From Nocardia camponoti (lineage in GTDB: Bacteria; Actinomycetota; Actinomycetes; Mycobacteriales; Mycobacteriaceae): 64,000 bases of DNA. Within the stretch, counting starts at the first letter, position 1, and every line of letters starts with the position of its first letter. Of this stretch, positions 9,571 to 18,232 are shown piece by piece. The notes under the pieces were generated by a model. It searched no databases. It saw nothing but the letters and a program-made list of their open reading frames with translations, and was not told the origin of the DNA. A program made the position numbers and the translations under genes. The stretch is taken from the NCBI RefSeq assembly GCF_014646135.1, contig NZ_BMMW01000002.1, positions 930,001 through 994,000 of the forward strand. The letters run 5' to 3'.

Positions 9571-9635
9571 TGGTGAGCACGCTGTGGTGGCGGGGTCGGT
9601 CGAGTAGCTTTCGCCACCACAGCGTGTTGATCTTG
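9571..9635 (+). repeat. Dispersed palindromic 3'-end element, copy 2
   Basis: 15-bp arms 9578-9592 and 9612-9626 are perfect complements. Outside them the left flank reads GTGAGCACGCT (as in copy 3) and the right flank reads GTGTTGATCTTG (as in copy 1), so this copy looks like a hybrid of two variants. The loop has GTCGGTCGAGTAGCTTT. It lies 9 nt after the ackA stop in a convergent gap with metZ. Confidence 0.85.
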
Positions 9636-9641
9636 AAGGGG

Positions 9642-10850
9642 TTAGCCCAGGGCGTGGTCCAGGTCGTCTAGGAGGTCCTCAACGTCCTCCAAGCCCACTG
9701 AAATGCGAACTACGCCGTCAGACAAGCCGATTGACGCTCGGCCCTCCGGGCCCATCGCGCGGTGCGTTGTCGTCGCCGGGTGCGTGATCAGGGTCTTCGC
9801 GTCGCCAAGGTTGTTCGAGATGTCGATGATCCGCAAGCGGTTCAGTACCTCGAAGGCGCGCTTCTTGCCGTCGTCGCCTGCCAGTTCGAACGTGACAACC
9901 GTGCCGCCGCCCGACATCTGCTCAAGCGCGAGCGCGTGCTGCGGGTGCGAGTCCAGGTATGGGTAACGCACCCAGTTCACGCCGCTGTTCGACTCAAGGA
10001 ACTTCGCGACCTGCAACGCCGACGACGTCGACTGACGCACGCGCAGCGGCATCGTCTCCAAGCCCTTGAGCAGCGTCCACGCGTTGAACGGGCTCAACGC
10101 CGGGCCGGTGTGGCGCATCAACTGCTTGACCGGGCCGTCGATGTATTCCTTGTCGCCAAGGATCGCCCCGCCGAGCACGCGGCCCTGACCGTCGATGTGC
10201 TTGGTGCCCGAGTACACGATCACGTCGGCACCGAGTTCGAACCCGCGCTGCAACAGTGGCGTCGCAAAGACGTTGTCTAGCACCACTTTCGCACCCGCCG
10301 CGTGCGCGAGCTCGGAAACCTTGCGCACGTCGACCAGCGTCTGCATCGGGTTGGCTGGCGTTTCGAAGAACACCGCCTGCGTCGGCACCGAAAGCGCCTG
10401 CTCCCACTGCTCAAGGTCATCGCCGTCAACGAAAACGGTTTCGATGCCCCAGCGCGGCAGGATCTCGTTGCACACAACGAAGCACGAACCGAACAGGCTG
10501 CGCGCGGCGACGAGTCGGTCGCCCGCTTTCAGCAGCGCGCCAAGCGCGGTGAACACCGCCGACATGCCCGACGCGGTCGCGAACGCGGCTTCGGCACCGT
10601 CGAGCAGGCGGATGCGTTCTTCGAACATCGCGACCGTGGGGTTGCCGTAGCGCGAGTAAACGAAATGCTCGATGTCGCCGGTGAACGACGCCTCGGCGGC
10701 TTCGGCGCTCTCGTAAACGAAACCCGAGGTCAGATACAGCGCCTCGGAGGTCTCTTCGAAACCGGAACGGCGCAGGCCGCCGCGCACGCCGAGCGTCGCG
10801 GGACCGACCCCTTCGGGCAGTGGCTTGTCGAACGAACCACCGGTGATCAT
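9642..10850 (-). CDS. metZ: O-succinylhomoserine sulfhydrylase
   Basis: 402 residues of the Cys/Met-metabolism PLP family. The Schiff-base lysine is in VYSGTKHIDGQGR; other marks are SRYGNPTVAMFEERI near residue 68, GAEAAFATASGMSA, and the C-terminal AKTLITHPATTTH. The overall string FDKPLPEGVGPATLGVRGG resembles mycobacterial MetZ. It makes homocysteine from O-succinylhomoserine and sulfide. Its Shine-Dalgarno (AAGGAGA) overlaps the end of the rhodanese gene 10 nt upstream, so both are read from the riboswitch-controlled transcript. Confidence 0.94.
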   Translation of the reverse strand: MITGGSFDKPLPEGVGPATLGVRGGLRRSGFEETSEALYLTSGFVYESAEAAEASFTGDIEHFVYSRYGNPTVAMFEERIRLLDGAEAAFATASGMSAVFTALGALLKAGDRLVAARSLFGSCFVVCNEILPRWGIETVFVDGDDLEQWEQALSVPTQAVFFETPANPMQTLVDVRKVSELAHAAGAKVVLDNVFATPLLQRGFELGADVIVYSGTKHIDGQGRVLGGAILGDKEYIDGPVKQLMRHTGPALSPFNAWTLLKGLETMPLRVRQSTSSALQVAKFLESNSGVNWVRYPYLDSHPQHALALEQMSGGGTVVTFELAGDDGKKRAFEVLNRLRIIDISNNLGDAKTLITHPATTTHRAMGPEGRASIGLSDGVVRISVGLEDVEDLLDDLDHALG

Positions 10851-10860
10851 CTATTTCTCC

Positions 10861-11277
10861 TTATGCCTGACGCCACGGCAGGCCGACCGCGCGCCAACCG
10901 GAGCTGCCACGCTGCCCGAACGCGTCGGGGCCGCCCTCAAAGCCGTCGAGCACGTTATAGGACGGGGCGATGCCCGCCGCCGTCGCCAGGTTGGCCGCGT
11001 GCGCGCTGCGCTGGCCCGACCGACAAATGAAGAGCACGGGCGCGTCTTCGGGCCGGTCACCGAGGGCTTTCGCCAACTCGGCACCGAACTCGGGGTTGCG
11101 CGCGCCGGTGTTGTCGACCCATTCGATGAAGTGCGACGGCCGCTCAACCGAGCTGGTGTCGGGCACGCCGATCGTGGCCCACTCCCCCTCGGTGCGCACG
11201 TCAACGAGCACCGCGTCGGGGTTGTCGGTCAGGATCTCCCACGCCTGTTCGGGCGTGATATCGCCTGCGTAGTTCAT
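10861..11277 (-). CDS. Rhodanese-like sulfurtransferase
   Basis: 138 residues, a single rhodanese domain. Catalytic Cys is in the loop FICRSGQRS, the compact CxxGxR form, and VLVDVRTEGEW is the usual N-terminal block. It probably carries persulfide sulfur; coupling to the downstream metZ suggests a role in sulfide or homocysteine supply. The start ATG 11277 has a near-perfect GAGGAGG 7 nt upstream. It is the first gene after the SAM-IV riboswitch. Confidence 0.9.
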   Translation of the reverse strand: MNYAGDITPEQAWEILTDNPDAVLVDVRTEGEWATIGVPDTSSVERPSHFIEWVDNTGARNPEFGAELAKALGDRPEDAPVLFICRSGQRSAHAANLATAAGIAPSYNVLDGFEGGPDAFGQRGSSGWRAVGLPWRQA

Positions 11278-11295
11278 GTAAAACCTCCTCGAATC

Positions 11296-11415
11296 CGCTC
11301 TTGCCATCGCGACGGATATCAGCGACGGCCAGGTCGTCACCCGGAGCACCCCACCGCGGAGGAGGGTTGCCGACCAGCGAGCCGGGGCTTAGTGCTGGTA
11401 CTCGTGACCTTGCGA
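11296..11415 (-). ncRNA. SAM-IV riboswitch controlling rhodanese-metZ
   Basis: On the minus strand, AGGTCACGAG (11410-11401) pairs with GTGACGACCT (11340-11331) as P1. Between them are the conserved core blocks AAGCCCCGGC (11390-11381), GGCAACCCTCC (11371-11361) and GGTGGGGTGCTCCGGGTGA (ending 11338). This series is the SAM-IV consensus as I recall it from actinobacteria. The aptamer ends about 20-50 nt before the rhodanese start, and it would switch off methionine synthesis genes when SAM is abundant. The outer 3' boundary is approximate. Confidence 0.9.
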
Positions 11416-11453
11416 TTTGAGATTGCCTCGCGCAGGTCACCGTGTCAAACGGT

Positions 11454-11912
11454 CTAGGGCGCGCACACCAACCAGGTGCCGTCGACGTCCTTGAGATTCC
11501 ACGTGAAGGTTTTCGCGGTGCCGTTGACGTCAACGGTCGCATCGACTTTCGCGCGGGAGCCGTTCACGGTCGCGTTGGTGAAACCGTTGCCATCGAGCGA
11601 CACCTTCGACTTCTCGCCACCGAGCGCTTCGGTGAGGCCAGCGCGCTGCTCGTCAAAACCCGGGCATGCGACGCCGATCGGCGGACGCAGGTCGCTTTTG
11701 CCGCGCGCGTCGATATAGTTGGTGACGGCGGCCGCGAGCTTGTCGGCGGTTGTGACATTTTTCTCAGCGGGCGAAAGCAGCCCGCCCGCGATCACGGCGA
11801 TGAGCACAACCAGCGCGAAGATCGCCGCTGCGGCAAACGGCACGATGGAACGCTTGTCAGCCTGCGAGACCACGATGGGTTCCGAATCCGGGCCAGGTTT
11901 TGCCTCGTTCAT
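11454..11912 (-). CDS. Single-pass membrane protein with extracytoplasmic NTF2-like tail
   Basis: 152 residues: a short charged N-terminus, one helix (about 24-46, VPFAAAAIFALVVLIAVIAG), then an exported domain with two Cys (VACPGF and the terminal WLVCAP) that may form a disulfide. The end DGTWLVCAP parallels NGTWKVCDP in the giant repeat protein at 26218-29787, so the two tails appear paralogous. No enzyme motif is seen. Function unknown; an envelope or secretion accessory role is only a guess. Confidence 0.7.
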   Translation of the reverse strand: MNEAKPGPDSEPIVVSQADKRSIVPFAAAAIFALVVLIAVIAGGLLSPAEKNVTTADKLAAAVTNYIDARGKSDLRPPIGVACPGFDEQRAGLTEALGGEKSKVSLDGNGFTNATVNGSRAKVDATVDVNGTAKTFTWNLKDVDGTWLVCAP

Positions 11913-12083
11913 GCCGTTGATCCTGGCAGACGGTTCGCAGCGCTCGCCGTCGAGCTACCGCCCCGGTGAGCTTGGCAACACCGCAGCTAGAATCCCCACA
12001 GGCAGCCGCTAGGCCCACTTAGCCTAGGCTTATTTAGAGGCTAGACGCCGACAACAGTTTTCGACCAAAGGGTGCGCGTAAAG

Positions 12084-13469
12084 ATGACCGAACAGACAGC
12101 GACCCGCCCGCTCCGCATTGCGATCGTGGGCGCAGGACCGGCCGGTATCTACGCCGCCGACGCGTTGATGAAGTCCGACGCGGACGTCAGCATCGACCTG
12201 TACGAGCGCATGCCCGCGCCGTTCGGCCTGATCCGCTACGGCGTCGCGCCCGACCATCCGCGCATCAAGGGCATCATCACCGCGCTGCACAAGGTGCTCG
12301 ACAAGGACCAGGTTCGCCTGCTCGGCAACATCGACTACGGCACCGACATCACCCTTGACGACCTGCGTCAGTTCTACGACGCCGTCATCTTCTCGACCGG
12401 CGCGAACGCCGACCGCGCGCTGCCGATCCCGGGCATCGACCTCGACGGTTCCTACGGTGCCGCCGACTTCGTCTCCTGGTACGACGGCCACCCCGACGTG
12501 CCGCGCAGCTGGCCGCTCGACGCCGAGAAGGTCGCCGTGCTTGGCGTTGGCAACGTCGCGCTCGACGTCGCGCGCGTGCTCGCCAAGACCGGCGACGAAC
12601 TGCTGCCGACCGAAATCCCGCCGAACGTCTACAACGGCCTCAAGGCCAACAAGGCGCGCGAGGTGCACGTTTTCGGCCGTCGCGGCCCCGCGCAGGCGAA
12701 GTTCACCCCGCTTGAGCTGCGCGAACTCGACCACTCGCCGACGATCGAAGTGATCGTCAACCCCGAGGACATCGACTACGACGAGGGTTCGGAAGCGGCG
12801 CGTCGCAACTCCAAGCAGGTCGACATGGTCGCCAACACGCTTGAGCAGTGGGCCATTCGCGACCACGGCGACCGTCCGCACAAGCTGTTCCTGCACTTCT
12901 TCGAGTCGCCTACCGAGGTCATCGGCGAAGACGGCAAGGTCGTCGGTCTGCGCACCGAGCGCACCCAGCTCGACGGCACGGGCAACGTCAAGGGCACTGG
13001 CGAATTCACCGACTGGGACGTTCAGGCCATCTACCGGGCCGTCGGCTACTTGTCGCAGAACATCTCGGCCCTGCCGTTCGACGACCAGGCTGGCACTGTC
13101 CCGAACGAAGCTGGTCGCGTGATCGGCGACGACTCGGCTGAGGGCGCTGCGCGGTTCATCCCGGCCACCTACGTGACCGGCTGGATCAAGCGTGGTCCGG
13201 TCGGCCTCATCGGCCACACCAAGGGCGACGCCAACGAGACCATCGCGTGCCTGCTCGACGACGCCGCTGGCTTCACCCCGGCCACGCAGCCGGAGCCCGA
13301 GGCCGTCACCGCGTTCCTCGAAGGCAAGGGCATTCCGTTCACCACGTGGGCTGGCTGGTACCGCCTCGACGCGCACGAGCGCGCGCTTGGCGAGCCCGAG
13401 GGTCGCGAGCGCGTGAAGGTTGTTGAGCGCGAAGACATGCTGCGCGCCAGCGAGCCGGATCGGGCCTGA
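12084..13469 (+). CDS. fprA: Ferredoxin/adrenodoxin-type NADP+ reductase FprA
   Basis: 461 residues, near the 456 of mycobacterial FprA. FAD site AIVGAGPAGIYAADAL (about 13-28), ERMPAPFGLIRYGVAPDHPRIK, NADP site VLGVGNVALDVARVLAK (about 155-171), and a C-terminal YVTGWIKRGPVGLIGHTKGDA block are all present. It transfers electrons between NADPH and ferredoxins, for example for P450s or iron metabolism. ATG 12084 is preferred over GTG 12072 because AAAGGG lies at a workable distance. There is no fused ferredoxin domain, so it is FprA- rather than FprB-like. Confidence 0.93.
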   Translation: MTEQTATRPLRIAIVGAGPAGIYAADALMKSDADVSIDLYERMPAPFGLIRYGVAPDHPRIKGIITALHKVLDKDQVRLLGNIDYGTDITLDDLRQFYDAVIFSTGANADRALPIPGIDLDGSYGAADFVSWYDGHPDVPRSWPLDAEKVAVLGVGNVALDVARVLAKTGDELLPTEIPPNVYNGLKANKAREVHVFGRRGPAQAKFTPLELRELDHSPTIEVIVNPEDIDYDEGSEAARRNSKQVDMVANTLEQWAIRDHGDRPHKLFLHFFESPTEVIGEDGKVVGLRTERTQLDGTGNVKGTGEFTDWDVQAIYRAVGYLSQNISALPFDDQAGTVPNEAGRVIGDDSAEGAARFIPATYVTGWIKRGPVGLIGHTKGDANETIACLLDDAAGFTPATQPEPEAVTAFLEGKGIPFTTWAGWYRLDAHERALGEPEGRERVKVVEREDMLRASEPDRA

Positions 13470-13527
13470 CCTGGGAGTGGGCAATCGAACTAGCCGGTAC
13501 CGCCGGTTCTAAGGCAAGCTAAGACCC

Positions 13528-14388
13528 GTGTTCGATGCCCACGTCCACATCATCGATCAGCGATACCCGCTGATTCCCAACGAAGGCTATTTGCCCGAGC
13601 CGTTCACCATCGCTGATTACCGAAAGCGCGTGTCCCACTTAGACATTCACGGTGGCGCGGTGGTGAGCGCCTCGTTCCAAGGGACCGACCAGTCGTATCT
13701 GAAGGCGGCACTTGCCGAACTCGGCGACGACTGGGTTGGCGTCACCCGGCTACATCTCGACGCCACCGATGAGGAAATCATCGACCTCGACAAGGCTGGC
13801 GTGCGCGCGCTTCGCTTCAATTTGAAGCGCGCTGCCGCCGATATCACCGCGATGACGTTGCAGGCCATTCGCGCGCACGAGCTGGTCGGGTGGCACGTTG
13901 AGCTCTACATCGACGGGCAGATGCTCGCGTCGTTGCAGCCGGTGCTGTCGAAGTTGCCCGCGTTGTCGATCGACCATCTGGGGATGTCGGCCGAGGGGCT
14001 GCCGTATTTGCTCGACCTCGTTGACCGGGGTGCGCGCGTGAAGGCGACGGGGTTCGGTCGCGTGGAAATGGATGTCGCCGAGACCCTTCGACGCATCCAC
14101 GAGGTGAACCCGGGCGCGCTGATGTTTGGCACCGACCTGCCCGGCACGCGTGCTGGTCGGCCGTTCGAAGACAGCGACCTCGACCTGCTGTGCCAGGTTG
14201 TCGGCGCTGACGTGCCCGCCGTGCTTGAAGACAACGCGCGCGCTTGTTATCGGCTGCCCGAACGCGACCGGGCCGACCCGGAACCGACGCGCCCGATCCC
14301 GCGCATCGACCCGCCCACGTTGCCGATCCCGCGCAACGAGCTGCCGGATGCGCATACGCAGCCGTTGCGGGTGATCGAAAAGCCTTAG
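13528..14388 (+). CDS. Amidohydrolase-like TIM-barrel metal-dependent hydrolase
   Basis: 286 residues of the amidohydrolase_2 type. N-terminal DAHVHII gives the first metal-binding His pair, LSIDHLGM gives the next His, and MFGTDLPGTRAG carries the metal-binding Asp. A Pro/Arg-rich tail of about 40 residues follows the barrel and is probably disordered. Relatives include lactonases and decarboxylases of aromatic acids; the substrate is unknown. The GTG start at 13528 has only a weak ribosome-binding site. Confidence 0.78.
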   Translation: MFDAHVHIIDQRYPLIPNEGYLPEPFTIADYRKRVSHLDIHGGAVVSASFQGTDQSYLKAALAELGDDWVGVTRLHLDATDEEIIDLDKAGVRALRFNLKRAAADITAMTLQAIRAHELVGWHVELYIDGQMLASLQPVLSKLPALSIDHLGMSAEGLPYLLDLVDRGARVKATGFGRVEMDVAETLRRIHEVNPGALMFGTDLPGTRAGRPFEDSDLDLLCQVVGADVPAVLEDNARACYRLPERDRADPEPTRPIPRIDPPTLPIPRNELPDAHTQPLRVIEKP

Positions 14389-14514
14389 CGCCGAGGGCCT
14401 GGGCACTTGGTCGGGCGACCAGCGCACCTCGCGGGTCGCGCGGTTACGGGCTGCCCGTCGGATGCGGGGCTGGCGACTCGAAAACCCAGCAGCCGCCCTA
14501 AACGAGCAGTGGTC

Positions 14515-14997
14515 TTAAACCAGCAGGGCGCCCGTTAACCACACGCCCGATGCGATCAAGGCGCCGAACAGTTCGACCAGCATCGAAAGGCCAACGCCCT
14601 TGAGCGCGTGAACCGTTGCGGGCCAAGCCAATTCGTGCGTCTTGAGCCGGTACAGCTCGGCCAGGTACACGCCGAGTACGAAGCCGATGAACAGGCCGAC
14701 AATCGGGATCACGAAGAAGCCCGCGATGCCAAGCACCGCGCCAACAAGCAGCGATCGGTTCGAAACGCCCGCTTCGCGCATGCGTCGACCCGGCCAGGTG
14801 TATTTCACGACGCCGGAAACTGCCAGCGCGCCGGTCGCGATGGCGAGCACGGTCCACGCGCCCGCGCCACCAGTCATGAACGCCCACACCGCGATTGCGC
14901 CGAAGATAAGGATCACCCCCGGCAGGATGGGCACGATCACTCCGACTATGCCGACCAAGATCACTAGGCCGACGATTACTTCGCCCCACACGTTCAC
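14515..14997 (-). CDS. DUF456-family integral membrane protein
   Basis: 160 residues, almost wholly hydrophobic with about four helices rich in Gly (VGLVILVGIVGVIVPILPGVILIF.. in pieces, FVIPIVGLFIGFVLGVYLAEL). This is the glycine-zipper-like pattern of DUF456 proteins of unknown function. The start is set at GTG 14997, since GGAGGA lies 9 nt upstream; ATG 15015 would place that Shine-Dalgarno inside the coding region. It diverges from the CoA-transferase gene. Confidence 0.75.
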   Translation of the reverse strand: MNVWGEVIVGLVILVGIVGVIVPILPGVILIFGAIAVWAFMTGGAGAWTVLAIATGALAVSGVVKYTWPGRRMREAGVSNRSLLVGAVLGIAGFFVIPIVGLFIGFVLGVYLAELYRLKTHELAWPATVHALKGVGLSMLVELFGALIASGVWLTGALLV

Positions 14998-15127
14998 AAC
15001 CGGGTTTCCTCCCATAAGCGCGCGAACCGCGCATCCGCAATTCTGGCCCAAGCTCTACCGTCACCGCCACGTCGGCGCTATTGTCAGGTTGTCAATACGG
15101 CGTGTAACAGGAAAACGAGGTCGAGGC

Positions 15128-16225
15128 GTGGGCGAGAATCCAACCGCCGGGCATGGTCCGCTCAAGGGCATCAAAGTTGTCGAGTTAGCTGGCATCGGGC
15201 CTGGTCCGCATGCGGCTTTGCTGCTCGGTGACCTCGGCGCCGACGTCGTGCGCGTGCAGCGGCACGGCCAGCTGCCCGGGTTCCTCGAACGGCCGCAGTG
15301 GCGTGGTCGCACGATCGTTGAAGCCAACCTCAAAGACCCCGCCGACCTGGCCAAAGTCGCTGACCTCATCGACAAAGCCGACGTGCTGATCGAAGGGTTC
15401 CGCCCTGGCGTCACCGAGCGCATGGGGCTTGGGCCCGACGAACTACTGGCCCGCAACCCCGGGCTCATTTACGCGCGGATGACCGGCTGGGGCCAGCATG
15501 GGCCGATGGCCGAACGCGCTGGTCACGACATTAATTACATCTCGCTCACCGGCATCCTCAACGCGATCGGGCGCAAGGGTGAGCGGCCTGTTCCACCGTT
15601 GAACATGGTCGGCGACTTCGGTGGCGGCTCGATGTTCCTCGTCACCGGCGTGCTCGCCGCGCTCGTCGAGCGGTCGGTTTCCGGTAAGGGCCAGGTTGTC
15701 GACGCGGCGATGGTCGATGGGGCGCTTGCCCTTTCGCACTTCGTGTGGGGCATGCGCGGCGTCGGCCTGTGGTCGGACGAGCGTGGCACCAACCTGCTCG
15801 ACACCGGCATGGCGTTCTACGACACCTACGAAACCGCCGACGGCAAGTACATGGCGGTTGGCGCGATCGAACCGCAGTTCTACGCGCTGCTGCTGCAGGG
15901 GCTCGGGATCGACCCCGAAGGGCTGCCGATGCAGCTCGACCCCGACGGTCAGGAAACGCTGCGGAAGCTGTTCACGGAGAAGTTCAAAACCAAGACGCGC
16001 GACGAGTGGACCGAGATTTTCCTCGACACCGACGCGTGCACAACGCCGGTCCTCACGCTCACCGAGGCGACTACCAACGAGCACATCGCCGCGCGCGAAG
16101 GGCTGATCGAAATCGAAGGCGTTACCCAGCACGCGCCCGCACCGCGTTTCTCGCGCACGCAGGGTCCGGTGCCGACGCCGCCGCCGTCGGTTGCGACACC
16201 GATCGAATCGGTGTGGGCTGACTGA
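15128..16225 (+). CDS. mcr: CaiB/BaiF class III CoA-transferase family, alpha-methylacyl-CoA racemase-like
   Basis: 365 residues, close to mycobacterial Mcr (360). LKGIKVVELAGIGPGPHAALLLGDLGADVVRV (in pieces, about 15-45) is the CoA-binding start; NPGLIYARMTGWGQHGPMAERAGHDINYISLTG holds the racemase-type His and catalytic Asp (AGHDINY); GKGQVVDAAMVDG follows. Mcr epimerises 2-methylacyl-CoA esters so that branched chains and sterol side chains enter beta-oxidation. The GTG at 15128 was chosen from a GAGG upstream and from the family N-terminus. Confidence 0.88.
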   Translation: MGENPTAGHGPLKGIKVVELAGIGPGPHAALLLGDLGADVVRVQRHGQLPGFLERPQWRGRTIVEANLKDPADLAKVADLIDKADVLIEGFRPGVTERMGLGPDELLARNPGLIYARMTGWGQHGPMAERAGHDINYISLTGILNAIGRKGERPVPPLNMVGDFGGGSMFLVTGVLAALVERSVSGKGQVVDAAMVDGALALSHFVWGMRGVGLWSDERGTNLLDTGMAFYDTYETADGKYMAVGAIEPQFYALLLQGLGIDPEGLPMQLDPDGQETLRKLFTEKFKTKTRDEWTEIFLDTDACTTPVLTLTEATTNEHIAAREGLIEIEGVTQHAPAPRFSRTQGPVPTPPPSVATPIESVWAD

Positions 16226-16289
16226 TTTCGCCTGTTCGCGTGGGTAGGGTTTTGCCTTATCCGACGCGAAGAAGCAGTTCATCGGTCCC

Positions 16290-16328
16290 CGAAAGTGGTA
16301 GCCGCAGCTTTCGCCGCTACCACTTTCG
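16290..16328 (+). terminator. Perfect 13-bp hairpin after the racemase-like gene
   Basis: Arms 16290-16302 and 16316-16328 are perfect complements (CGAAAGTGGTAGC and its reverse complement) around a 13-nt loop containing AGCTTTCGCC. It lies 65 nt after the preceding stop and overlaps the proposed GTG of the next small gene. It may be a terminator or may occlude that start. Confidence 0.6.
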
Positions 16329-16681
16329 CGTGTGCGCTTGTCGCGTTTGTCGCGGGCGCGAAGGTGCTTGGGGATAGTCAGGCGAAGGTGTTGCGGATCG
16401 CGTGCACGCGCACGGTCCCGATCCCGCCGTTCGCTTCGGCGTTGAACGGGCTCGCCGCTGGTCTGTTGTTGGCGTCGAGTTTGGCGCTGGTGTGGTTGTT
16501 AGTTGTGTTGTATCGGCAAGGGGCAGAACGTCGTTCGACGGTGCCGTTGACGGTTATCGCGTTGGTTGTCGCGAGTTTGTTTGGGCTTGGGGCCGCGCAC
16601 GAGACCATTGACCCCGGGCTGGTCGGGGCCGGATTGGCGGTGTGCGAGAGCGCGCCTGGTGAGGTCGCGGGCGGTCAGTAG
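16295..16681 (+). CDS. Hypothetical small membrane protein
   Basis: 128 residues with about three or four hydrophobic segments (first about 2-24, then around 45-70 and 80-100), and two Cys in ACALV and LRIACTRT. I do not recognise the family. The GTG at 16295 sits inside a hairpin arm, so the true start may be further downstream, for example GTG 16364. The frame overlaps the end of the converging MocR gene by 7 nt. It could be a genuine small membrane protein; confidence in the coding call is moderate. Confidence 0.5.
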   Translation: MVAAAFAATTFACALVAFVAGAKVLGDSQAKVLRIACTRTVPIPPFASALNGLAAGLLLASSLALVWLLVVLYRQGAERRSTVPLTVIALVVASLFGLGAAHETIDPGLVGAGLAVCESAPGEVAGGQ

Positions 16682-18171
16682 CAGGTCAGGGGCTGTAGCG
16701 GGTCGGCGGCGCGGGGGGTGAGGGCCTCGTAGGCCGACGCTATCGACTTCACCGCCAAGCGGAGTTGTTCCTCCGGGTGCGTGAACGGGAGGCGCAAGAA
16801 GCGTTCGAACGCACCCTGCACACCAAAGCGCGGGCCAGCCGCGAGCAGCACGCCGTGGTTCGGGGCGGTCGCGGCCAGTGCGGTCGAGACCGGGGTCGGC
16901 AACTGCGCCCACACCGACATGCCGCCCGCACCTGGGGTGATGTGCCATTCGGGGAGTTCGTCGGCGACGGCGGCGAGCAGCGTCGCGCGTTGGGCGATGA
17001 GTTGTTCGCGGCGGCGGTCGAGGATGGGGGTCGCGTTTTCGAGCAGGTGGGTGGTCGCGAGTTGGTCCATGACCGGGGTGCCGAGGTCGACGGTTGCTCG
17101 GATGCCGAGCAGTTTCGTGATCAGCGCCTGGTTGGTGCGGATCCAACCAACGCGCAGGCCACCCCAAAACGACTTGGACGCTGAGCCGATCGTGATGATC
17201 TCCGACCCTTTCGCGAACGAGGCGAGCGGCGGGGGCGGGGTGGTTCCCGAGAGGTTGAGGTCGCTCATTGACTCGTCAACGATGATGGTCATGCGGGTGT
17301 CGCGGGCGATGGCGGCCAGTTCGGCGCGACCTTCCGCATCGAGGAGCAGGCCAGTTGGATTGTTGAAGTCGGGCACCAAATATGCAAGTGTTGCGGCGGT
17401 TTGGCGTGCGGTGCTGCGGATGCCGTCCAAATCCCAACCCGCGCTTGGCAATTCGGGACGGAGCGGTACGGGGATCGGGCGCGCGCCGACGTCGCGGATG
17501 GCTTCGATGGCGTTGGGGTAGCTGGGGTGCTCAATCAACACGCGTGCCGACGGGGTGGCGAGCACGTTCAGCAGGAGTCGAAGTCCGTGTTGCGCACCGA
17601 GAGTCACGAGGACTTGGCTCGGGTCGGTTGGCAGTCCACGTTCGGTGTAGCGCCGGGCGAGCGCTTCCCGAAGGGCAAGCATGCCGACGGGATCCATGCC
17701 ATGCGTGTTTAGAAATGCGGGAAGTCCTTGTAGTGCAACTGAATATGCATCTTGCATTTCCGGCGGCGCGGACATCGCCGCGTAGGTCATGTCGATGGTC
17801 GGCACCGCAGGCTGCGCCATCAGCGCCATGATGCCGCGCGCGGGCTTCGACCCGTCGTGTGCGATCGCGGGCGGCAGCGCGACTGTGCTGCGCGAACCCT
17901 GTCGACTGATCAGGTAGCCGTGGTCGCGCAGGAGTGCGTAAGTGGACGTGATGGTTGTGCGGCTCACGCCGAGCGTGGTTGCGAGGTCGCGTTCACTTGG
18001 CAGCGCAACGCCGAGCGGCGCGCGGCCGTCGTGGATGAGCAGGCGAATCGCTTCGGCCAGTGCGAGATACGCGGGCCGGTGCGGGCGACGTTCGACGCCG
18101 TCGGTTTCCGGGTCGCGCCACGCGCCCAGGTCGCGTGCCAGTCCCGAAGCACCAATCACTCTTGTCGCCAT
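16675..18171 (-). CDS. MocR-type GntR/aminotransferase fusion regulator
   Basis: 498 residues. The N-terminal GntR winged helix covers about 30-100 (LPSERDLATTLGVSRTTITSTYALLRDHGYL in pieces). A fold-type I aminotransferase-like domain follows from about 130, with the PLP lysine in IGSASKSFWGGLRVGWIR and PDFNNPTGLLL. MocR regulators use PLP as effector, often for vitamin B6, GABA or transport genes. The target here is probably the divergent small membrane gene and/or itself. The start is ATG 18171. Confidence 0.9.
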   Translation of the reverse strand: MATRVIGASGLARDLGAWRDPETDGVERRPHRPAYLALAEAIRLLIHDGRAPLGVALPSERDLATTLGVSRTTITSTYALLRDHGYLISRQGSRSTVALPPAIAHDGSKPARGIMALMAQPAVPTIDMTYAAMSAPPEMQDAYSVALQGLPAFLNTHGMDPVGMLALREALARRYTERGLPTDPSQVLVTLGAQHGLRLLLNVLATPSARVLIEHPSYPNAIEAIRDVGARPIPVPLRPELPSAGWDLDGIRSTARQTAATLAYLVPDFNNPTGLLLDAEGRAELAAIARDTRMTIIVDESMSDLNLSGTTPPPPLASFAKGSEIITIGSASKSFWGGLRVGWIRTNQALITKLLGIRATVDLGTPVMDQLATTHLLENATPILDRRREQLIAQRATLLAAVADELPEWHITPGAGGMSVWAQLPTPVSTALAATAPNHGVLLAAGPRFGVQGAFERFLRLPFTHPEEQLRLAVKSIASAYEALTPRAADPLQPLTCY

Positions 18172-18232
18172 AAAGTCCAGTATTACGTAAGTGGATATTT
18201 TTCGCCAAGGCCAGTGGGTGGATTGTTAAGTC
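18172..18232. promoter_or_regulatory. Divergent MocR promoter region with TTACGTAA palindrome
   Basis: A 61-bp AT-richer gap between the divergent MocR gene and a small membrane gene. TTACGTAA at 18183-18190 is a perfect 8-bp palindrome, flanked by CCA and TGG trinucleotides. MocR proteins usually bind direct or inverted repeats in just such divergent gaps, but I cannot confirm which bases form the operator. Confidence 0.4.

Noticed and set aside
12030..13484. 484-codon frame antisense to fprA
   Set aside because: Same reason: fprA is complete and recognisable; the antisense product has low-complexity composition and no ribosome-binding site.
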